DNA of 64,000 nucleotides from CAVWTN01 sp963757945 (lineage in GTDB: Bacteria > Vulcanimicrobiota > Vulcanimicrobiia > Vulcanimicrobiales > Vulcanimicrobiaceae): contig CAVWTN010000001.1 in the NCBI GenBank assembly GCA_963757945.1, positions 248,001 through 312,000 on the forward strand, read 5' to 3'. Made by a program: the position numbers and the translations under genes. This document shows positions 24,747 through 33,862 of the stretch, in pieces (the stretch's first letter is position 1; every line of letters begins with the position of its first letter). The notes below the pieces were generated by a model. The model did not search any database and had not been told where the DNA came from. It saw nothing but the letters and a program-made list of their open reading frames with translations.

Positions 24747-25100
24747 ATGCCGCACCAAATCGCACAAAAACGACTTTCTCGTACGGACGGTGGCCGCCGG
24801 GCGCTGCTGCGCAGCCTCGCGACATCGTTCTTCAAGCACGAGAAGATCGAGACGACCACCACCAAGGCCAAGGAGATCAGCAAAGTCGTCGAACGGCTGA
24901 TCACGACCGCGCGCCGCGGGGATCTGCACTCGCGCCGCCAGGTCGCCGAGTATCTGCTGGAGCCGGCCGTCGTCCAGAAGCTCTGCAATCAGATCGCTCC
25001 GGCCCTCAAGGACCGCACCGGCGGTTACACGCGCATCTCCAAGACCCGCGTGCGTCCGGGCGACGCCGCGGAGCTCTCGCTGCTCGAACTCGTCAAGTAG
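24747..25100 (+). CDS. rplQ: 50S ribosomal protein L17
   Basis: A 117-residue L17 (LSRTDGGRRALLRSLATSFFKHEKIETT; GGYTRISKTRVRPGDAAELSLLELV). It is the last gene of the r-protein superoperon. The trp operon begins 60 bases further on. Confidence 0.96.
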   Translation: MPHQIAQKRLSRTDGGRRALLRSLATSFFKHEKIETTTTKAKEISKVVERLITTARRGDLHSRRQVAEYLLEPAVVQKLCNQIAPALKDRTGGYTRISKTRVRPGDAAELSLLELVK

Positions 25101-25114
25101 CCGTTTCGACCGCT

Positions 25115-25145
25115 CGAGGGCGAGGCGCGCGGCGCTCCGCCCTCG
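25115..25145 (+). terminator. GC-rich hairpin between rplQ and trpE
   Basis: Arms CGAGGGCG...GCGC and GCGC...CGCCCTCG pair with one small internal mismatch. No T-run follows, so termination would be weak or factor-dependent. It may instead act as an mRNA-stability or processing element between the two operons. Confidence 0.4.
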
Positions 25146-25160
25146 AACGGGAACCTAGCG

Positions 25161-26525
25161 ATGATCGCCTCGTCCGAACGCATCCAACTCCAAGCGGTGA
25201 CGCGCGAGCTCGTCGCCGACACGTTGACGCCGATCTCGGCGTACCTCGCCCTGGCCACGCCGGGGCGTTCGTGTTTGCTGGAATCCGTCGAGGGGACCGA
25301 TCGGATCTCGCGCTTCTCGTTCATCGGTTTGGATTACCTCGAATCGGCCGTGATCGACGACGATCCCCAGATCCTCGAACGCATCCGCGCGCTGTTGCGC
25401 CGCTACGGCATCGATCGCTCGCAGTTGCCGTTCCCCGGCGGGGCCGTCTGCACGTTCAGTTACGATGCGGCGCGCGTGCTCGAGCCGATCGGGCCCAAGC
25501 CCCCGAGCGACGTGCCCTTCGCCGACGCCTACGTCGTGATTCCGGGGACCTGGGTCGTCTTCGATCATTTCACGCATCGCCTCTCGCTGATCGGCTTCGC
25601 GCGCAACGCGGGCGAACGGGATGCCGTCGAGGCGCGGCTCGACCGCTACATCGCGCGGCTTTTGGATTTCCGTCCGACGATTCCGGGCGCCGTGCGCGCG
25701 CGCGGGCCGGTCTCGGCATCGTTCGATGAGCCGACGTTCCTCGCGCGGGTCGCGGACGCCAAGCGTTCGATCTTCGAGGGCGATGCCTACCAGCTGCAGC
25801 TTGGAATCCGCTTCTCGTGCGAGCTGGACGGGACGCCGTTCGATTTCTACCGCCAGATTCGCTCGCGCAACCCCTCGCCGTACATGTTCTTCATCGAGCT
25901 CGAGGGTCGCGCGGTGTTCGGTGCGAGCCCTGAGTTCCTCGTGCGCCTGGACGGGCGTACGGCGCGCATCCGCCCGCTCGCGGGGACGCGCGCACGCGGC
26001 GCCGACGCGCAGAGCGACGCGCGCATCGCGGACGAGCTGCTCGCCAACGAAAAGGAGCGGGCGGAGCACGTGATGCTCGTCGACCTCGGGCGCAACGATC
26101 TGGGAGCCGTCTGCGCGACCGGGACCGTGCGCGTGGACGAACTGATGAAGATCGAGCGCTACAGCCACGTGATGCACATCGTCTCGAACGTCGTCGGCGA
26201 GCTGCGCCCGGAAAAAGACGCGCTCGATCTCTTCGCCGCGGCGTTTCCGGCCGGCACCGTCACCGGCGCGCCGAAGATTCGCGCGATGCAATTGATCGAC
26301 GGGCTCGAGACGGTCGCGCGCGGGTTTTACGCCGGGAGCATCGCGCACATCGATTTCGACGGGGACATGGATTCATGCATCACGCTGCGCAGCGTCGCGA
26401 CCGCGGGCGGCCGCGCGTATTGGCAAGCCTCCGCCGGGATCGTCGCCGATAGCGAAGCGCAGGCCGAATATGCCGAAGTGTTTCACAAGACGCGCATCGT
26501 GCGCGACGTGCTGGGGTTGACATGA
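25161..26525 (+). CDS. trpE: anthranilate synthase component I
   Basis: A 454-residue chorismate-using enzyme. Conserved blocks are present: RPLAGTRARG, LLANEKERAEHVMLVDLGRNDLG, YSHVMHIVSNVVG, FPAGTVTGAPKIRAM and YAGSIAHIDFDGDMDSCITLR. It converts chorismate plus ammonia (from TrpG) to anthranilate, the first step of tryptophan synthesis. The closely related aminodeoxychorismate synthase is unlikely given the complete trp context. It has an ATGA overlap with trpG. Confidence 0.95.
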   Translation: MIASSERIQLQAVTRELVADTLTPISAYLALATPGRSCLLESVEGTDRISRFSFIGLDYLESAVIDDDPQILERIRALLRRYGIDRSQLPFPGGAVCTFSYDAARVLEPIGPKPPSDVPFADAYVVIPGTWVVFDHFTHRLSLIGFARNAGERDAVEARLDRYIARLLDFRPTIPGAVRARGPVSASFDEPTFLARVADAKRSIFEGDAYQLQLGIRFSCELDGTPFDFYRQIRSRNPSPYMFFIELEGRAVFGASPEFLVRLDGRTARIRPLAGTRARGADAQSDARIADELLANEKERAEHVMLVDLGRNDLGAVCATGTVRVDELMKIERYSHVMHIVSNVVGELRPEKDALDLFAAAFPAGTVTGAPKIRAMQLIDGLETVARGFYAGSIAHIDFDGDMDSCITLRSVATAGGRAYWQASAGIVADSEAQAEYAEVFHKTRIVRDVLGLT

Positions 26526-27121
26526 GCCGCGCCGCACGCATCCTGCTCGTCGACAACTACGATTCGTTCACGTATAACCTGGCGCATCTCTTCGGCTCGC
26601 TCGGCGCCGAGGTGACCGTCTTACGCAACGACGTGCCCGAGCTCGACGTGGCGAGCCTGGACCGCTACGACGGCATCTGCATCGGTCCGGGCCCGGGACG
26701 GCCCCGGGAAGCCGGCAAGACGATGGCGGTTCTGGAGGCGGCGGCGCGCGAGGGCCGGCCGCTGCTCGGCGTGTGCTTGGGCCAACAGGCGATCGGCGAT
26801 TTCTTCGGCGGGCGGGTCGATTACGCGCCCTCGCTGATGCACGGCAAGACCTCGCAGATCACGCACGACGGGAGCGGCGTCTTCGCCGGGCTGCCGTCAC
26901 CGATCGTCGCGACGCGCTATCATTCGCTGTGCGTCTCGCACGAGGGCTTCCCGGCCGAACTGCGCGCGAACGCCACGAGCGAGGACGCGGTGATCCAGGG
27001 CCTCGCGCACCGGACGCTGCCGATCCACGGCGTGCAGTTCCATCCGGAATCCGTGCTCACGCCGCACGGGGGCGAGATTTTCGCGAACTTCCTGGCGATG
27101 ACGGCGGCCGTACCGCGGTGA
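26522..27121 (+). CDS. trpG: anthranilate synthase component II (glutamine amidotransferase)
   Basis: A 199-residue class I amidotransferase. LLVDNYDSFTYNL lies at the N terminus, the oxyanion motif is GPGPGRP, nucleophile Cys85 is in GVCLGQQ, and the His/Glu pair is in QFHPES. It supplies ammonia to TrpE and may also serve folate synthesis, as many TrpG/PabA proteins do. GTGA overlap with trpD. Confidence 0.95.
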   Translation: MSRAARILLVDNYDSFTYNLAHLFGSLGAEVTVLRNDVPELDVASLDRYDGICIGPGPGRPREAGKTMAVLEAAAREGRPLLGVCLGQQAIGDFFGGRVDYAPSLMHGKTSQITHDGSGVFAGLPSPIVATRYHSLCVSHEGFPAELRANATSEDAVIQGLAHRTLPIHGVQFHPESVLTPHGGEIFANFLAMTAAVPR

Positions 27122-28140
27122 GCGGTTTTCCACCGCTGTTGCGGCAGTTGATCGCGCGCCGCGATCTGGACGCGGCGACGATTCGCGCGGCGATCGGCGA
27201 GATCATGGACGGCGAATGGACGAGCGCGCAAGCCGCCGCGTTCTTGACGGCGCTCGCGATGAAGGGCGAGACGCCCGCCGAACTCGCGGGCGCCGCGCGG
27301 GCGATGCGCGAGCGCAGCTTGCGCGTCGAGCATTCGCTCCCGGTCGTCGTCGACATCGTCGGGACCGGCGGAGACCTGGCCGGAACGATCAACGTCTCGA
27401 CCTGCGCGGCGTTCGTGATCGCGAGTTGCGGGCTCCCGGTCGCCAAGCACGGCAATCGCGCCGCGTCCAGCAAATGCGGGAGCGCGGACGTCGTGGAGGC
27501 GCTCGATATTCCGCTCGACCTGACGGGCGAGCCCGCGCGGGAGGCGCTGGAAGTCGGGCATTGGCTCTTCCTGTTCGCGCAGCGCTACCATCCGGCGATG
27601 AAGGTCGTCGGGCCGACGCGGCGCGAGCTGGGCGTGCGCACGGTGTTCAACCTGCTCGGGCCGCTTTCGAATCCGGCGGGCGCGACGCACTTGGTCGTGG
27701 GCGTCTCGAACCCCGCGCACGTCACGCTCGTGGGCGATGCGCTCGCTGAACTCGGCGCCGCGGGCGCGGCGATCGTGCACGCGGCGAACGGTCTCGATGA
27801 GGTCGCGGGCGATGCGCCGACCGAAGTCTACCACTTCGCGCACGGGAACGTGCGGCGGTATCATGTGGATCCGGCCGACTACGGGATCCGCGTTCCGCTC
27901 GCCGAGATCACCGGGGGCGAGCCGGCCGAGAACGCGCGCGCCTTGCGCAGCATCCTGGAAGGCGAGACGTCGGGTCGCTCGGAGGTCGTCGCCTTGAACG
28001 CGGCGCTCGCGCTCGTCGTCGCCGAGCGCGCGGAATCGATCGCGGAGGCGTTGGAACTGGCGCGTGCGAGCCTGCGCAGCGGGGCCGCGCTCGCCGTCTA
28101 TGAATCGGCACGGCGTCCGCGGGAGAAGGCCTTCGCATGA
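27118..28140 (+). CDS. trpD: anthranilate phosphoribosyltransferase
   Basis: A 340-residue enzyme starting at the GTG that overlaps the trpG stop. Motifs GTGGD (phosphate binding), NVST, KHGNRAASSKCGSADVVEALD and VGPTRRELGVRTVFNLLGPL are all present. It joins anthranilate to PRPP. The frame upstream of 27118 is a shadow of trpG. ATGA overlap with trpC. Confidence 0.95.
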   Translation: MSGFPPLLRQLIARRDLDAATIRAAIGEIMDGEWTSAQAAAFLTALAMKGETPAELAGAARAMRERSLRVEHSLPVVVDIVGTGGDLAGTINVSTCAAFVIASCGLPVAKHGNRAASSKCGSADVVEALDIPLDLTGEPAREALEVGHWLFLFAQRYHPAMKVVGPTRRELGVRTVFNLLGPLSNPAGATHLVVGVSNPAHVTLVGDALAELGAAGAAIVHAANGLDEVAGDAPTEVYHFAHGNVRRYHVDPADYGIRVPLAEITGGEPAENARALRSILEGETSGRSEVVALNAALALVVAERAESIAEALELARASLRSGAALAVYESARRPREKAFA

Positions 28141-28934
28141 GAGACATCCTGGAGCGATTGTACGAAGCCAAGGCGCGCGCGCTCGCGGACGAAGAACGCC
28201 GCGAACCGCTCGCGGGGATCCTCGAGCGGGCGGAGCGCCGCCGGGGGGAACGGCGTCCCTTTGCCGCCGCGCTGCGCACGCCGCCGCTCCCGGCGATCAT
28301 CGCCGAGATCAAGCGCGCCTCGCCCTCGCTCGGGCTGATCGCCCGCAACTTCGACCCGGTCGCGATCGCCGCAACGTACGAGCGCGCGAACGTGAGCGCG
28401 ATCAGCGTGCTGACCGAAGCTGACCACTTTCTCGGTGACCTGGCTTACCTCGACGTCGCGCGTGCGGCGTGCACCCGCCCGATCTTGCGCAAGGACTTTC
28501 TCTCGACGCCGTATCAGGTGGCGCAATCCGCCGCCTACGGTGCCGACGCGATCCTGTTGATCGTCGCCGGTCTGCACGATCGACTGCTGCGCGAACTGAT
28601 GCTCGAGGCGGAACGCTTCGCGCTTGACGTGCTCGTCGAGGTGCACGACGAGGCTGAACTGCAGCGCGCGCTCGCGCTGGGAGTCAAGATCGTCGGCATC
28701 AACAACCGCGATCTGCGTACGTTCGAAACCGATCTCGGCGTGACCGAGTCGCTGCTCCCGGCGATTCCGCCCGGCGTGCTCGTGATCAGCGAGAGCGGCG
28801 TGCAGCGCCCGGCCGATGTGGCGCGCTTGCATGCGCGCGGCGCGCACGGCTTCCTGATCGGCGAGTCGTTGATGCGCGCGGAACACCCGCAAGCGTTGAT
28901 CGAAGAGCTGCGCCTGGGCGCATCGCGCGTTTAA
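28137..28934 (+). CDS. trpC: indole-3-glycerol-phosphate synthase
   Basis: A 265-residue TIM-barrel enzyme: IAEIKRASPSLG (catalytic Lys), VLTEADHFLGDL, RPILRKDFLSTPYQV, LLIVAGLHDRLL, VEVHDEAEL, GINNRDLRTFETD and ISESGVQRPADV. Complete. It is a separate protein from TrpF, which follows after 15 bases. Confidence 0.95.
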   Translation: MRDILERLYEAKARALADEERREPLAGILERAERRRGERRPFAAALRTPPLPAIIAEIKRASPSLGLIARNFDPVAIAATYERANVSAISVLTEADHFLGDLAYLDVARAACTRPILRKDFLSTPYQVAQSAAYGADAILLIVAGLHDRLLRELMLEAERFALDVLVEVHDEAELQRALALGVKIVGINNRDLRTFETDLGVTESLLPAIPPGVLVISESGVQRPADVARLHARGAHGFLIGESLMRAEHPQALIEELRLGASRV

Positions 28935-28949
28935 GGCTGCCTGCAGCCG

Positions 28950-29588
28950 GTGGACCGAACGCGCATCAAGTTTTGCGGCATGACGAGCGTCGAGGACGTT
29001 CGCCTTGCGGTCGCGGCCGGCGCCGACGCGCTCGGTTTCATCTTCGCGGCGAGTCCGCGGCGCCTGACGCTCGAGCAGATCCCGGCACTCGCGCGGGCGG
29101 TCCCGCCGCTCGTGACGCGCGTCGCGGTCGTGACGGAGCATGAAAGCGGTCTCGTGCCGGCGTTACGCGCTCTGGGATTCACCGTGCAGTTCAGCGGGAA
29201 CGAGCCGCCGGAGCTCTGCGAGCGCTTGCTGGACGGCGTGCCGTACGTCAAAGCGTTTCACGTCGTGCCGGGCCGCGCGAGCGCAGCCGGGGCGTTCACC
29301 GCGTTCGAGGCGTATCGCGGCGCCTTGTGGATGTTCGACACGTTCGCGGGCGCGCAGGGCGGCGGCGCGGGCGTGCCGTTCGACTGGCAGATCGTGGCCC
29401 CGGCCGCGCGCGAGCGGCCGATCGTCGTCGCGGGTGGGCTCTCGCCGGAGAACGTGGGCGCATGCGTGCGCGCGGTGCGGCCGTTTGCGGTAGACGTGCG
29501 GTCCGGCGTCGAACGTGACGGCAAGAAAGACATGGATCGGATGCGCGCCTTCGTGCGCGCGGTGAGGGAAGCTGATGCAGAAACCTGA
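28950..29588 (+). CDS. trpF: phosphoribosylanthranilate isomerase
   Basis: A 212-residue TIM-barrel enzyme starting at GTG 28950 (DRTRIKFCGMTSVEDVRLAV; catalytic Cys in KFCG). Later motifs are DTFAG near 130, AGGLSPENV and VDVRSGVERDGKKD. A 14-base overlap with trpB. Confidence 0.94.
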   Translation: MDRTRIKFCGMTSVEDVRLAVAAGADALGFIFAASPRRLTLEQIPALARAVPPLVTRVAVVTEHESGLVPALRALGFTVQFSGNEPPELCERLLDGVPYVKAFHVVPGRASAAGAFTAFEAYRGALWMFDTFAGAQGGGAGVPFDWQIVAPAARERPIVVAGGLSPENVGACVRAVRPFAVDVRSGVERDGKKDMDRMRAFVRAVREADAET

Positions 29589-30804
29589 CGCGCAGGGATA
29601 TTTCGGACGGTTCGGCGGCAAGTTCGTGCCGGAAGTGCTCGTAGCCGCACTCGCGGAGCTCGAGCTCGCGATGAATGCCGCGTTCGCGGATCCCGCGTTT
29701 TGGGCCGAGTATCATGCCTTGCTGCGCGATTACGTCGGGCGCCCCTCGCCGCTGTTCGAGACGGACCGCTTCGCCGGTTCGCGCGATGCCGCGATCGTCG
29801 CGCTCAAGCGGGAAGATCTCAACCATACGGGCGCGCACAAGATCAACAACACCGTCGGGCAAGGGTTGCTCGCGAAACGGATGGGCAAGCAGCGGATCAT
29901 CGCCGAGACGGGCGCGGGGCAGCACGGCGTCGCGACGGCGACGATCGGCGCGAAGCTCGGCATCCCGGTCGACGTCTACATGGGCGCGCGCGACGTCGAG
30001 CGGCAAGCGCTCAACGTCTACGTGATGCGTTTGCTCGGTGCGCGCGTTCACCCGGTGACGGGCGGAACGCAGACGTTGAAGGATGCGACGAACGAGGCGT
30101 TTCGCGAGTGGGCCGCGCGCATCGACGACACGTTCTACGTGATCGGGAGCGTCGTCGGCGCGCATCCCTACCCGTACATGGTGCGCGAGTTCCAAAAAGT
30201 GATCGGCGAGGAAGCGCGCGCGCAGGCGCTCGAGCGTTACGGCCGCCTGCCGACGGACGTCGTCGCCTGCGTGGGCGGGGGCAGCAACGCGATGGGCATC
30301 TTCGCCGGCTTCATCGACGATCCGAGCGTCAAGCTCTGGGGCGTCGAAGCGGCGGGACGCGGCTTGTCGTCGGGAGAGACTGCGGCCGCGATCGGCGCGG
30401 GAAGCGTCGGCATCCTGCACGGCTCGCGCTCGTATCTGTTGCAGACGGACGAGGGCCAAGTCAGCGAGACGCATTCGATCAGCGCGGGGCTCGACTATCC
30501 CGGCGTCGGCCCCGAGCACGCGTTCCTCAAAGAGAGCGGCCGCGCTGAATACGTGGCGGTCACCGACGACGAAGCACTCGAGGCTTTCCATCGGCTCGCC
30601 GAAACGGAGGGGATCGTGCCGGCGCTCGAATCGGCGCACGCGCTCTTCTTCGCGCGCAAGCTCGCGCGCGAACGCGGCAAGGACGGATTGATCGTGGTCA
30701 GCCTTTCGGGCCGCGGCGATAAGGACACGTTCCAAGTCGCGGCGCTCGAGGGAAGCGCCGACCTGATGCGCAGCGCCTTGGGCGTCGCGGGAGCGCTGCA
30801 ATGA
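29575..30804 (+). CDS. trpB: tryptophan synthase beta chain
   Basis: A 409-residue PLP enzyme of the TrpB1 type. YFGRFGGKFVPEVL lies at the N terminus, PLP lysine 89 is in LNHTGAHKINN, and the phosphate loop is GGGSNAMG. ETGAGQHGVATAT is conserved. It makes tryptophan from indole and serine in complex with TrpA. ATGA overlap with trpA. Confidence 0.96.
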   Translation: MQKPDAQGYFGRFGGKFVPEVLVAALAELELAMNAAFADPAFWAEYHALLRDYVGRPSPLFETDRFAGSRDAAIVALKREDLNHTGAHKINNTVGQGLLAKRMGKQRIIAETGAGQHGVATATIGAKLGIPVDVYMGARDVERQALNVYVMRLLGARVHPVTGGTQTLKDATNEAFREWAARIDDTFYVIGSVVGAHPYPYMVREFQKVIGEEARAQALERYGRLPTDVVACVGGGSNAMGIFAGFIDDPSVKLWGVEAAGRGLSSGETAAAIGAGSVGILHGSRSYLLQTDEGQVSETHSISAGLDYPGVGPEHAFLKESGRAEYVAVTDDEALEAFHRLAETEGIVPALESAHALFFARKLARERGKDGLIVVSLSGRGDKDTFQVAALEGSADLMRSALGVAGALQ

Positions 30805-31610
30805 TCGCGAACTCTCCGGTCGCAGCACTGTTCGCCCGGGCCAAGCAGGAAGCGCGTCCGGCGTTGATCGCGTACATCGTCGCGGGCGATCCGGACCTGG
30901 AGACGACCGAGCGCGTCATTTGGGCGCTGGGTGAAGCGGGCGTCGATCTGATCGAACTCGGGATCCCGTACGGCGATCCGCTGGCCGACGGACCGACGAT
31001 CGCGGCGGCGGCCTTTCGCGCGCTCTCGGCCGGCGTTCGGCCGGCGCACGCGTTCGCGCTCGCGGAGCGCGTGAGCCGGGGCGGCGGGCCGCCGCTGCTC
31101 TTTTTCACGTACGCGAACCCGGTCGACCGCTACGGCATCGCTCGCTTCGCGCAGGACGCCGCCGCCTGCGGGGCCGTCGGAGCGATCGTTCCGGACATCC
31201 CGCTCGAAGAGAGCATGGCGCTGCGCGAAGAGCTGACCGCGCGCGGCCTCGTGCTTCCGCTCCTCGTCGCGCCGACGACGCCGCTCGAACGGGCGCGGCG
31301 GATCGTCGAGGCCTCGACCGGGTTCGTCTACGTCGTCTCCCGGCTCGGCGTCACGGGCGCCGGGCGGCGGCCGGACCTCTCCGCAACGGCGGGGCGGGTC
31401 GCGGAGTTGCGCGCATTCGGAGCGTTGCCGCTCGCGGTCGGCTTCGGGATTTCGACCGCGCAGGACGTGCGAGCGGTCGCCGCCTACGCGGACGGAGCGA
31501 TCGTCGGCAGCGCGCTGATCGATTCATATGTCGGGCTACGCGGGGAAGCGGCTGCGCTGGCCGCGGGCGCCTATGCGCGTTCCCTAGCTGTGGCGCTGCG
31601 CACGCCGTAA
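30801..31610 (+). CDS. trpA: tryptophan synthase alpha chain
   Basis: A 269-residue TIM-barrel enzyme. The catalytic Glu lies in DLIELGIPYGDPLADGPTI and the catalytic Asp in VGAIVPDIPLEES, with VVSRLGVTGAG and VGFGISTAQDV later. It cleaves indole-3-glycerol phosphate to indole. It is the last gene of trpEGDCFBA. The next operon starts 86 bases on, with no clear terminator between. Confidence 0.95.
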   Translation: MIANSPVAALFARAKQEARPALIAYIVAGDPDLETTERVIWALGEAGVDLIELGIPYGDPLADGPTIAAAAFRALSAGVRPAHAFALAERVSRGGGPPLLFFTYANPVDRYGIARFAQDAAACGAVGAIVPDIPLEESMALREELTARGLVLPLLVAPTTPLERARRIVEASTGFVYVVSRLGVTGAGRRPDLSATAGRVAELRAFGALPLAVGFGISTAQDVRAVAAYADGAIVGSALIDSYVGLRGEAAALAAGAYARSLAVALRTP

Positions 31611-31696
31611 CGAGAGGGCTTGGGGGCCCTGCGTCCAAACGACGAACGTCGCTTCAGTTAGCACACGCCTTTTTCACGTCGCAAAGGACTAGGGTT

Positions 31697-32920
31697 ATGT
31701 TTCACCGCTTGCCGGCAGCCCTGATGGCTGCCGCGACCGCTCTGCTTGCGCTCGCGCCGAGCAGCGCCCCGGCCGCCGACGACACGATCGTCTTCGGCGC
31801 CGCGGTCGCTGCGACCGGGCGCGATGCGCGCGAAGGTGTCCTCACTCGCGAGGGCTACGATTTTTGGAAAGACTACGTGAACGCGCACGGCGGGATCAAG
31901 GTCGGCGGCAAGACCTACAAGGTGGAGATCCGCTACGCCGACGATGAAACCAACGCCCAGACCTCAGCGAAGCTCGTCGAGAAGTTCATCGATCAGGACA
32001 AAGTGAACTTCATTCTCGGCCCCTACGGTTCGGCGACGGCGTTCGCGACGGCGGCGGTCGTCGAGCGCAAGAAGATCCCGATGGTCGAAGGCAACGGCTC
32101 CTCCGAGAAGATCTTCAGCCAGGGCTTCCGCTACACGTTCGCGGTGCTTTCGCCGGCGAAGCGGTACCTTGAAGGCGTGATCGAGCTCGCGCTCAAGCAG
32201 AAGGACAAGCCGAAGACCGTCGCCGTCGTCGCGGCGAACGATCTGTTCTCGCTTGAAGTCGCCTCCGGCGCCGCCGCCTACGCGACGGCCCACGGCCTGC
32301 AGATCGTGTACAACAACAAGTATCCCGCGGATACGACCGACGTCTCCGGGATCGTCAGCGGCATCAAGGCCGCGAACCCCGACATCATCCTCAACGGCGG
32401 ACATCTCCAGGACGCGCTCCTGTTGCAGAAGGGCTTCAAGGAGCAGAACGTGCTCGCGAAGGCCTACGCGTATTCGGTTGGACCGGACACGCCGGACTTC
32501 CGCAAGGCGCTCGGTCACGACGCGAACTACGTGTTCGGCGGCACGCAATGGTCGCCGACCGCGAAGTATAAGGGCGCCCCGGGCTTCATCACCAACTCGC
32601 AGGAATACGCCAAGGCGTTCGAAGCGAAGTACGGCCACGTGCCCGACTACCACAACGCCGAGTCGTCCGCGGCGTGCCTCGCGTTCCAGTATGCGATCCA
32701 GAACGCCGGCACGCTCGATCCCGAGAAGGTGCGCGATGCGCTGGCGAACCTCGACGTCATCACGTTCTACGGGCTCTTGAAGTTCGATCCTCGCGGGATC
32801 AACGTCTACAAGCCGATGGCCGTCAACCAGATTCAGAACGGCAACCTCGTGACCGTCTGGCCGCTGGGCTCGGCGAACGCACCCGTCGCGTATCCCGCGC
32901 CGGATTGGTCGAAGCGCTAA
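31697..32920 (+). CDS. Liv-type ABC transporter substrate-binding protein (cluster 2)
   Basis: A 407-residue periplasmic binding protein. The signal peptide ends near SAPAAD (about residue 26), and the mature part begins DTIVFGAAVAATGRDA. Peripla_BP_6 features include YADDETNAQTSAKLVEKFIDQDKVNFILGPYGS. An AGGACTAGGG site precedes the ATG. It differs clearly from the cluster 1 protein, so the two importers probably take different ligands. A strong hairpin follows, which would keep downstream genes at lower level than this abundant component. Confidence 0.85.
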   Translation: MFHRLPAALMAAATALLALAPSSAPAADDTIVFGAAVAATGRDAREGVLTREGYDFWKDYVNAHGGIKVGGKTYKVEIRYADDETNAQTSAKLVEKFIDQDKVNFILGPYGSATAFATAAVVERKKIPMVEGNGSSEKIFSQGFRYTFAVLSPAKRYLEGVIELALKQKDKPKTVAVVAANDLFSLEVASGAAAYATAHGLQIVYNNKYPADTTDVSGIVSGIKAANPDIILNGGHLQDALLLQKGFKEQNVLAKAYAYSVGPDTPDFRKALGHDANYVFGGTQWSPTAKYKGAPGFITNSQEYAKAFEAKYGHVPDYHNAESSAACLAFQYAIQNAGTLDPEKVRDALANLDVITFYGLLKFDPRGINVYKPMAVNQIQNGNLVTVWPLGSANAPVAYPAPDWSKR

Positions 32921-32936
32921 GCGACCCATCATGACG

Positions 32937-32977
32937 CCGGAGTCCCGCGCTTCGTGCGCGGGACTCCGGTTTTCTTT
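32937..32977 (+). terminator. intrinsic terminator/attenuator after the binding-protein gene
   Basis: A perfect 14-bp GC-rich stem (32937-32950 with 32956-32969) with a TTCGT loop, followed by TTTTCTTT. It is a classic Rho-independent terminator lying within an operon. Partial read-through would give excess binding protein over membrane parts. The livH ribosome-binding site begins just after it. Confidence 0.85.
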
Positions 32978-32994
32978 CCGGAGGGCCCTTCGCC

Positions 32995-33862
32995 ATCGAA
33001 TTATTCTTGCAGAATCTCGTCAACGGAATCCTGGCCGGTGGGATCCTGGCTCTGGTGGCGCTCGGCTTCAGCCTCGTGTGGGGCATCATGAACATCATCA
33101 ATCTCGCGCACGGTTCGTTCGTGATGCTGGGGGCTTACCTGACCTACGTGCTGTTCACGGACTATCACGTCGATCCGTTCCTCAGCGTACCGATCGCGTT
33201 CGTGGTCCTCTACGTCTTCGGATATCTCGTGCAGCGTTTCGTGATCAACTTCGTCGTGCGCGCTCCGGTTCTGACGACGTTCCTGCTGACGTTCGGCCTC
33301 TCGCTGTTGCTGATCAACTCCGCGCTGCTGGTTTTCCACGGCGACTCGAAGGCGGTCTCGCCGGCCTATAGCGGCGCGAACTTCGCGCTGGGCGCGGTCA
33401 CCGTGCCCTGGGTGAAGCTGTGGACGCTGGTCGTCGCGCTCGCGATCACCGGCGTCTTGCAACTCTGGCTGACGCGGACGAAGATGGGCCGGGCGATCCG
33501 GGCCACGTCGATGGACATCAGCGCCGCGCAGACTGGCGGGCGTTCGCGTGGCGCACGTGTACGCGGTCGTGTTTGCGCTCGGCGCGGGGCTGGCCGGCGC
33601 GGCCGGGGCGCTCGTGAGCCTCTCCTATTCGCTCAACCCGAGCATGGGCGAGCCGTTCGTGGTGAAAGCGTTCGTCGTCTGCGTGCTCGGCGGACTCGGG
33701 AGCGTGCAGGGCGCGCTGATCGGCGGCGTGCTGTACGGCATCCTCGAAGCGTTCGGCTCGCAGTACGTCGGGACGGGCCTGCAGGACGCCGTGGCGCTCG
33801 TCGTCCTGCTGCTCGTGCTGATCTTCCGGCCGACCGGCATCATGGGCAAGGCGACGGCGTGA
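32995..33862 (+). pseudogene. livH: LivH permease of cluster 2, interrupted by a one-base frameshift
   Basis: The first part (ELFLQNLVNGILAGGILALVALGFSLVWGIMNIINLAHGSF) is a LivH N terminus. After MGRAIRATSMDISAAQ the reading frame breaks at about 33532. Removing the A at that place restores LAGVRVAHVYAVVFALGAGLAGAAGAL, the expected LivH continuation, which then runs to the TGA at 33862. The cause may be a true mutation, a sequencing error, or rarely a frameshifting site. The best start is ATC at 32995, 9 bases after GGAGGG. TTG at 33007 is the nearest standard start but lies 21 bases from that site. The C-terminal half alone has an ATG at 33548. Confidence 0.75.
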
